In this document: positions 23,735 through 25,648 of the stretch, in pieces
Layout: each line of letters opens with the position of its first letter
How positions within the stretch are numbered: position 1 is the stretch's first letter
NCBI GenBank assembly: GCA_037442465.1
Contig: JBBIQI010000020.1
Span: forward strand, 1 to 25,648
DNA length: 25,648 bases
Direction: 5' to 3'
Origin: DSNY01 sp037442465
Lineage (GTDB): Bacteria; Pseudomonadota; Gammaproteobacteria; Burkholderiales; Burkholderiaceae_F
Program-made: the position numbers and the translations under genes
The notes under the pieces: model-generated
What the model saw: the letters and a program-made list of their open reading frames with translations, nothing else
What the model was told of the DNA's origin: nothing
The model's database searches: none

Positions 23735-23998
23735 TCAGGCGGTGCGCGGCACGACGCTCACGGTCTGCCGGTTGTCTTTCCCCCGGACCGCAAAACTCAC
23801 GGCGCCGTCGACGAGTGCGAACAACGTGTGGTCGCGACCGACGCCGACATTGTCGCCGGGATGGAATTTGGTACCACGCTGGCGCACGATGATCGCGCCG
23901 GCCGAGATCGTTTCTCCGCCAAACACCTTGACGCCGAGCCGTTTGGCCTGCGAGTCGCGCCCGTTGCGCGACGATCCGCCCGCTTTCTTGTGTGCCAT
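23735..23998 (-). CDS. rpmA: Large-subunit ribosomal protein bL27
   Basis: The 87-residue product begins MAHKKAGGSSRNGRDS, the typical N-terminal tail reaching the peptidyl transferase centre, and includes KRLGVKVFGGE and IIVRQRGTKFHPG. It starts at 23998, preceded by AGAGGT. The cleavable N-terminal extension known from Firmicutes is absent, as expected for proteobacteria. It is 34 bases after rplU and in the same transcript. Confidence 0.98.
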   Translation of the reverse strand: MAHKKAGGSSRNGRDSQAKRLGVKVFGGETISAGAIIVRQRGTKFHPGDNVGVGRDHTLFALVDGAVSFAVRGKDNRQTVSVVPRTA

Positions 23999-24032
23999 GG
24001 TCTGACCTCTTTCGTTGTCGTACCGAGCCGCT

Positions 24033-24344
24033 TCAGCCGCCGATCGAATCGATCCGCAGTTCCGTGAAGTCCTGCCGGTGTCCGGCATGCTTCTGGAAGT
24101 GCTTGCGCCGGCGCAACTTGAAAATCTTCACTTTCGGGTGCCGGCCATGCGCCACCACCGTCGCGGTCACCGCCACCCCGGCCACGAGCGGCGTGCCGAC
24201 GCGCAGCCCTTCCGCGCCGCCCACGGCGAGCACCTGGTCGAGCGTGACCTGCCGGCCTGCTTCCACGGGCAGGGCCTCGACCTTCAACCTGTCACCCGGG
24301 GCAACGCGATACTGCTTGCCGCCCGTCTTGATCACCGCAAACAT
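24033..24344 (-). CDS. rplU: Large-subunit ribosomal protein bL21
   Basis: The 103-residue product starts MFAVIKTGGKQYRV and contains the 23S rRNA-binding region KVKIFKLRRRKHFQKHAGHRQ followed by the short tail FTELRIDSI. Length equals the usual 103. The ATG at 24344 is preceded by AGGAG; the frame open to 24410 is rejected because it contains the promoter region. It heads rplU-rpmA, with obgE and proB downstream. Confidence 0.98.
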   Translation of the reverse strand: MFAVIKTGGKQYRVAPGDRLKVEALPVEAGRQVTLDQVLAVGGAEGLRVGTPLVAGVAVTATVVAHGRHPKVKIFKLRRRKHFQKHAGHRQDFTELRIDSIGG

Positions 24345-24408
24345 GGATTCACACTCCTGAGCCTCGCCGCAGACTGCCAGCCGGGCTCGCTCGACCGGAA
24401 AGCTTTGC

Positions 24409-24438
24409 ATTATCTCAGCGCCCGCGAGGTCGAGTCAA
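24409..24438 (-). promoter_or_regulatory. Sigma70-type promoter of rplU-rpmA
   Basis: On the minus strand TTGACT (24438-24433), an 18-base spacer and GATAAT (24414-24409) match consensus in 5 of 6 positions each. The leader would be about 58 bases. Confidence 0.75.
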
Positions 24439-24497
24439 ACGGCGCGCCGCCGCCGCTGCAATCCTTCGGCCCGGGGCGTTCCTGACAACGCGGCTCC

Positions 24498-24503
24498 TAT
24501 AAT
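24498..24503 (+). promoter_or_regulatory. Candidate -10 element for ispB
   Basis: A perfect TATAAT 53 bases before the ispB ATG, in the divergent region shared with rplU. No clear -35 box is visible upstream. Confidence 0.45.
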
Positions 24504-24556
24504 GCCGGCCGCCCGCCGCAGGATCCCCGCCACCGCAATTGCCGCACGCGTCTGTC

Positions 24557-25543
24557 ATGCCACTTTCGCCAACGGGCGCTCCCGAACTGGCCCGGATCCT
24601 CGCACCAGTCGCCGATGACATGCGCGCTGTCGACGCCGTGATCCGCGACCGCCTGCGCTCGGACATCGCCCTGATCGGCACGATCGGCGAGTACATCATC
24701 GGCGGCGGCAAGCGTCTGCGGCCCGCCGTTCTTCTGCTGGTCGCCCGCGCTCAGGGCTACCGTGGGTCCGCGCACACGCAGCTGGCCGCCGTGATCGAGT
24801 TCATCCATACCGCAACGCTGCTGCACGACGACGTGGTCGACGAATCGGACCTGCGCCGCGGTCGCCCCACGTCCAATTCGAGGTTCGGTAATGCGGCGAG
24901 CGTGCTGGTAGGGGACTTCCTGTATTCGCGCTCCTTTCAGATGATGGTGGACGTCGGAAGCATGCGAGTGATGCGCATCCTGGCGGACGCGACCAACCGC
25001 ATCGCCGAAGGGGAGGTTCTGCAGCTGATGAACGTTCACGATCCGTCCGTGGACGAAACGCGCTATCTGATGGTCGTCGAACGCAAGACGGCGACACTGT
25101 TCGAGGCAGCCGCGCGCATCGGCGCTGTGCTCGGTGGCGCGGACGCAGCGACCGAATCCGCGTGCGCCCGCTACGGCGCGAGCCTCGGCACCGCGTTCCA
25201 GATCATCGACGACGTGCTCGATTACTCGGGCAATGCCGAGGACATCGGCAAGCGGCTGGGCGACGATCTGCGCGAAGGCAAGGCGACCTTGCCGCTGATC
25301 CACACATTGCGCTGTTCCACGCCCGCGCAACGGACGCTCGTCGAACGTGCGATCCGGGACGGCGGCGGAGACTTCGCCGAGATCGCGCGGATCGTCGCCG
25401 ACAACGGCTCGCTCGAGTATGCGCGCCGACGCGCGGAGCAGGAGTCGATCCTCGCGCTCGAAGCGGCCGAGGCGCTGGCCGACTCGGAATTCAAGCGTTC
25501 TTTGTTAGAATTGAACGCGTTCGCGATGCGGCGAGACCGCTAG
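24557..25543 (+). CDS. ispB: Octaprenyl (long-chain polyprenyl) diphosphate synthase
   Basis: IspB extends farnesyl diphosphate with isopentenyl diphosphate to make the side chain of ubiquinone and menaquinone. The 328-residue product is a trans-prenyltransferase with GGGKRLRPA, the first aspartate-rich motif LLHDDVVDESDLRRGRPT (DDVVD at 91-95), VGDFLYSRSF, GEVLQL, and the second aspartate-rich motif IIDDVLDYSG (216-225), followed by GDDLREGKATLPLI. The ATG at 24557 is used; a TTG six codons upstream is possible. Product chain length (probably C40) is inferred from family and not from a measured residue. It is divergent from rplU and followed by a tRNA. Confidence 0.96.
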   Translation: MPLSPTGAPELARILAPVADDMRAVDAVIRDRLRSDIALIGTIGEYIIGGGKRLRPAVLLLVARAQGYRGSAHTQLAAVIEFIHTATLLHDDVVDESDLRRGRPTSNSRFGNAASVLVGDFLYSRSFQMMVDVGSMRVMRILADATNRIAEGEVLQLMNVHDPSVDETRYLMVVERKTATLFEAAARIGAVLGGADAATESACARYGASLGTAFQIIDDVLDYSGNAEDIGKRLGDDLREGKATLPLIHTLRCSTPAQRTLVERAIRDGGGDFAEIARIVADNGSLEYARRRAEQESILALEAAEALADSEFKRSLLELNAFAMRRDR

Positions 25544-25577
25544 CGATGCAGGCAGTCGAGCAAGCATCGACTGAAAT

Positions 25578-25648
25578 CGGGGTGTAGCTCAGTCTGGTAG
25601 AGTACTGCGTTCGGGACGCAGGAGTCGGAGGTTCGAATCCTCTCACCC
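25578..25648 (+). tRNA. tRNA-Pro (anticodon CGG), 3' end cut by the window
   Basis: The first 71 bases of a tRNA: acceptor strand CGGGGTG, D arm with TAGCTCAGTCTGGTAGAG, anticodon stem CTGCG/CGCAG around the loop TTCGGGA (anticodon CGG, reading CCG), and T arm GAGG-TTCGAAT-CCTC. The 3' acceptor strand is cut after CACCC. It starts 34 bases after the ispB stop. Confidence 0.95.

Overview
The window is a GC-rich chromosomal segment carrying 22 protein genes (accB truncated by the left edge, the histone-like gene interrupted by a gap) and one tRNA truncated by the right edge. Protein families and gene order point to a betaproteobacterium of the order Burkholderiales. The evidence is NrdA/NrdB of the Burkholderia type, a lysine/alanine-rich histone H1-like protein ending in AAAWPFPTGSRP, the ffh / ccsA / PP0621-like / pilS / pilR / ampD neighbourhood, and rplU-rpmA-obgE-proB divergent from ispB. 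The genus cannot be named from the sequence alone. Two runs of exactly 100 N show that this is a scaffold; both sit inside tandem repeats.

Layout: (1) 2-5560, plus strand: accB end, accC, prmA, a DUF3426 zinc-ribbon membrane protein, a PfkB-family sugar/nucleoside kinase, then a glycine-zipper lipoprotein closed by an intrinsic terminator. (2) 5618-11386, minus strand: yggT, the H1-like protein, then nrdB and nrdA, with a 0.58 kb gene-free stretch between the H1-like gene and nrdB. (3) 11387-16606: the nrdA control region (sigma70-like promoter over a tandem NrdR-box pair), then a minus-strand cluster ccsA, PP0621-like, pilS, pilR, ampD with overlapping or nearly touching stop and start codons. 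(4) 16656-20455: ffh on the plus strand, convergent with a lytic transglycosylase and proS. (5) 20533-25648: rppH, a repeat-filled gap, the minus-strand rplU-rpmA-obgE-proB run, divergent ispB, and tRNA-Pro(CGG).

Functionally these are housekeeping genes: fatty acid synthesis, translation and protein export, dNTP supply, proline synthesis, quinone side-chain synthesis, mRNA 5'-end turnover, peptidoglycan turnover and recycling, cytochrome c assembly, and type IV pilus regulation. No phage, insertion sequence, CRISPR, toxin-antitoxin or defence module was seen.

The least ordinary content lies between genes. The accB-accC gap and the rppH-proB gap carry related hairpin elements with conserved flanks and different but self-complementary stems. 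At both places the element is part of a local direct repeat that also copies the end of the neighbouring gene (the accC start in one, the proB stop in the other). I regard this as a possible undescribed short palindromic repeat family, but with only two loci in view it is a hypothesis. I found no convincing new multi-gene system.
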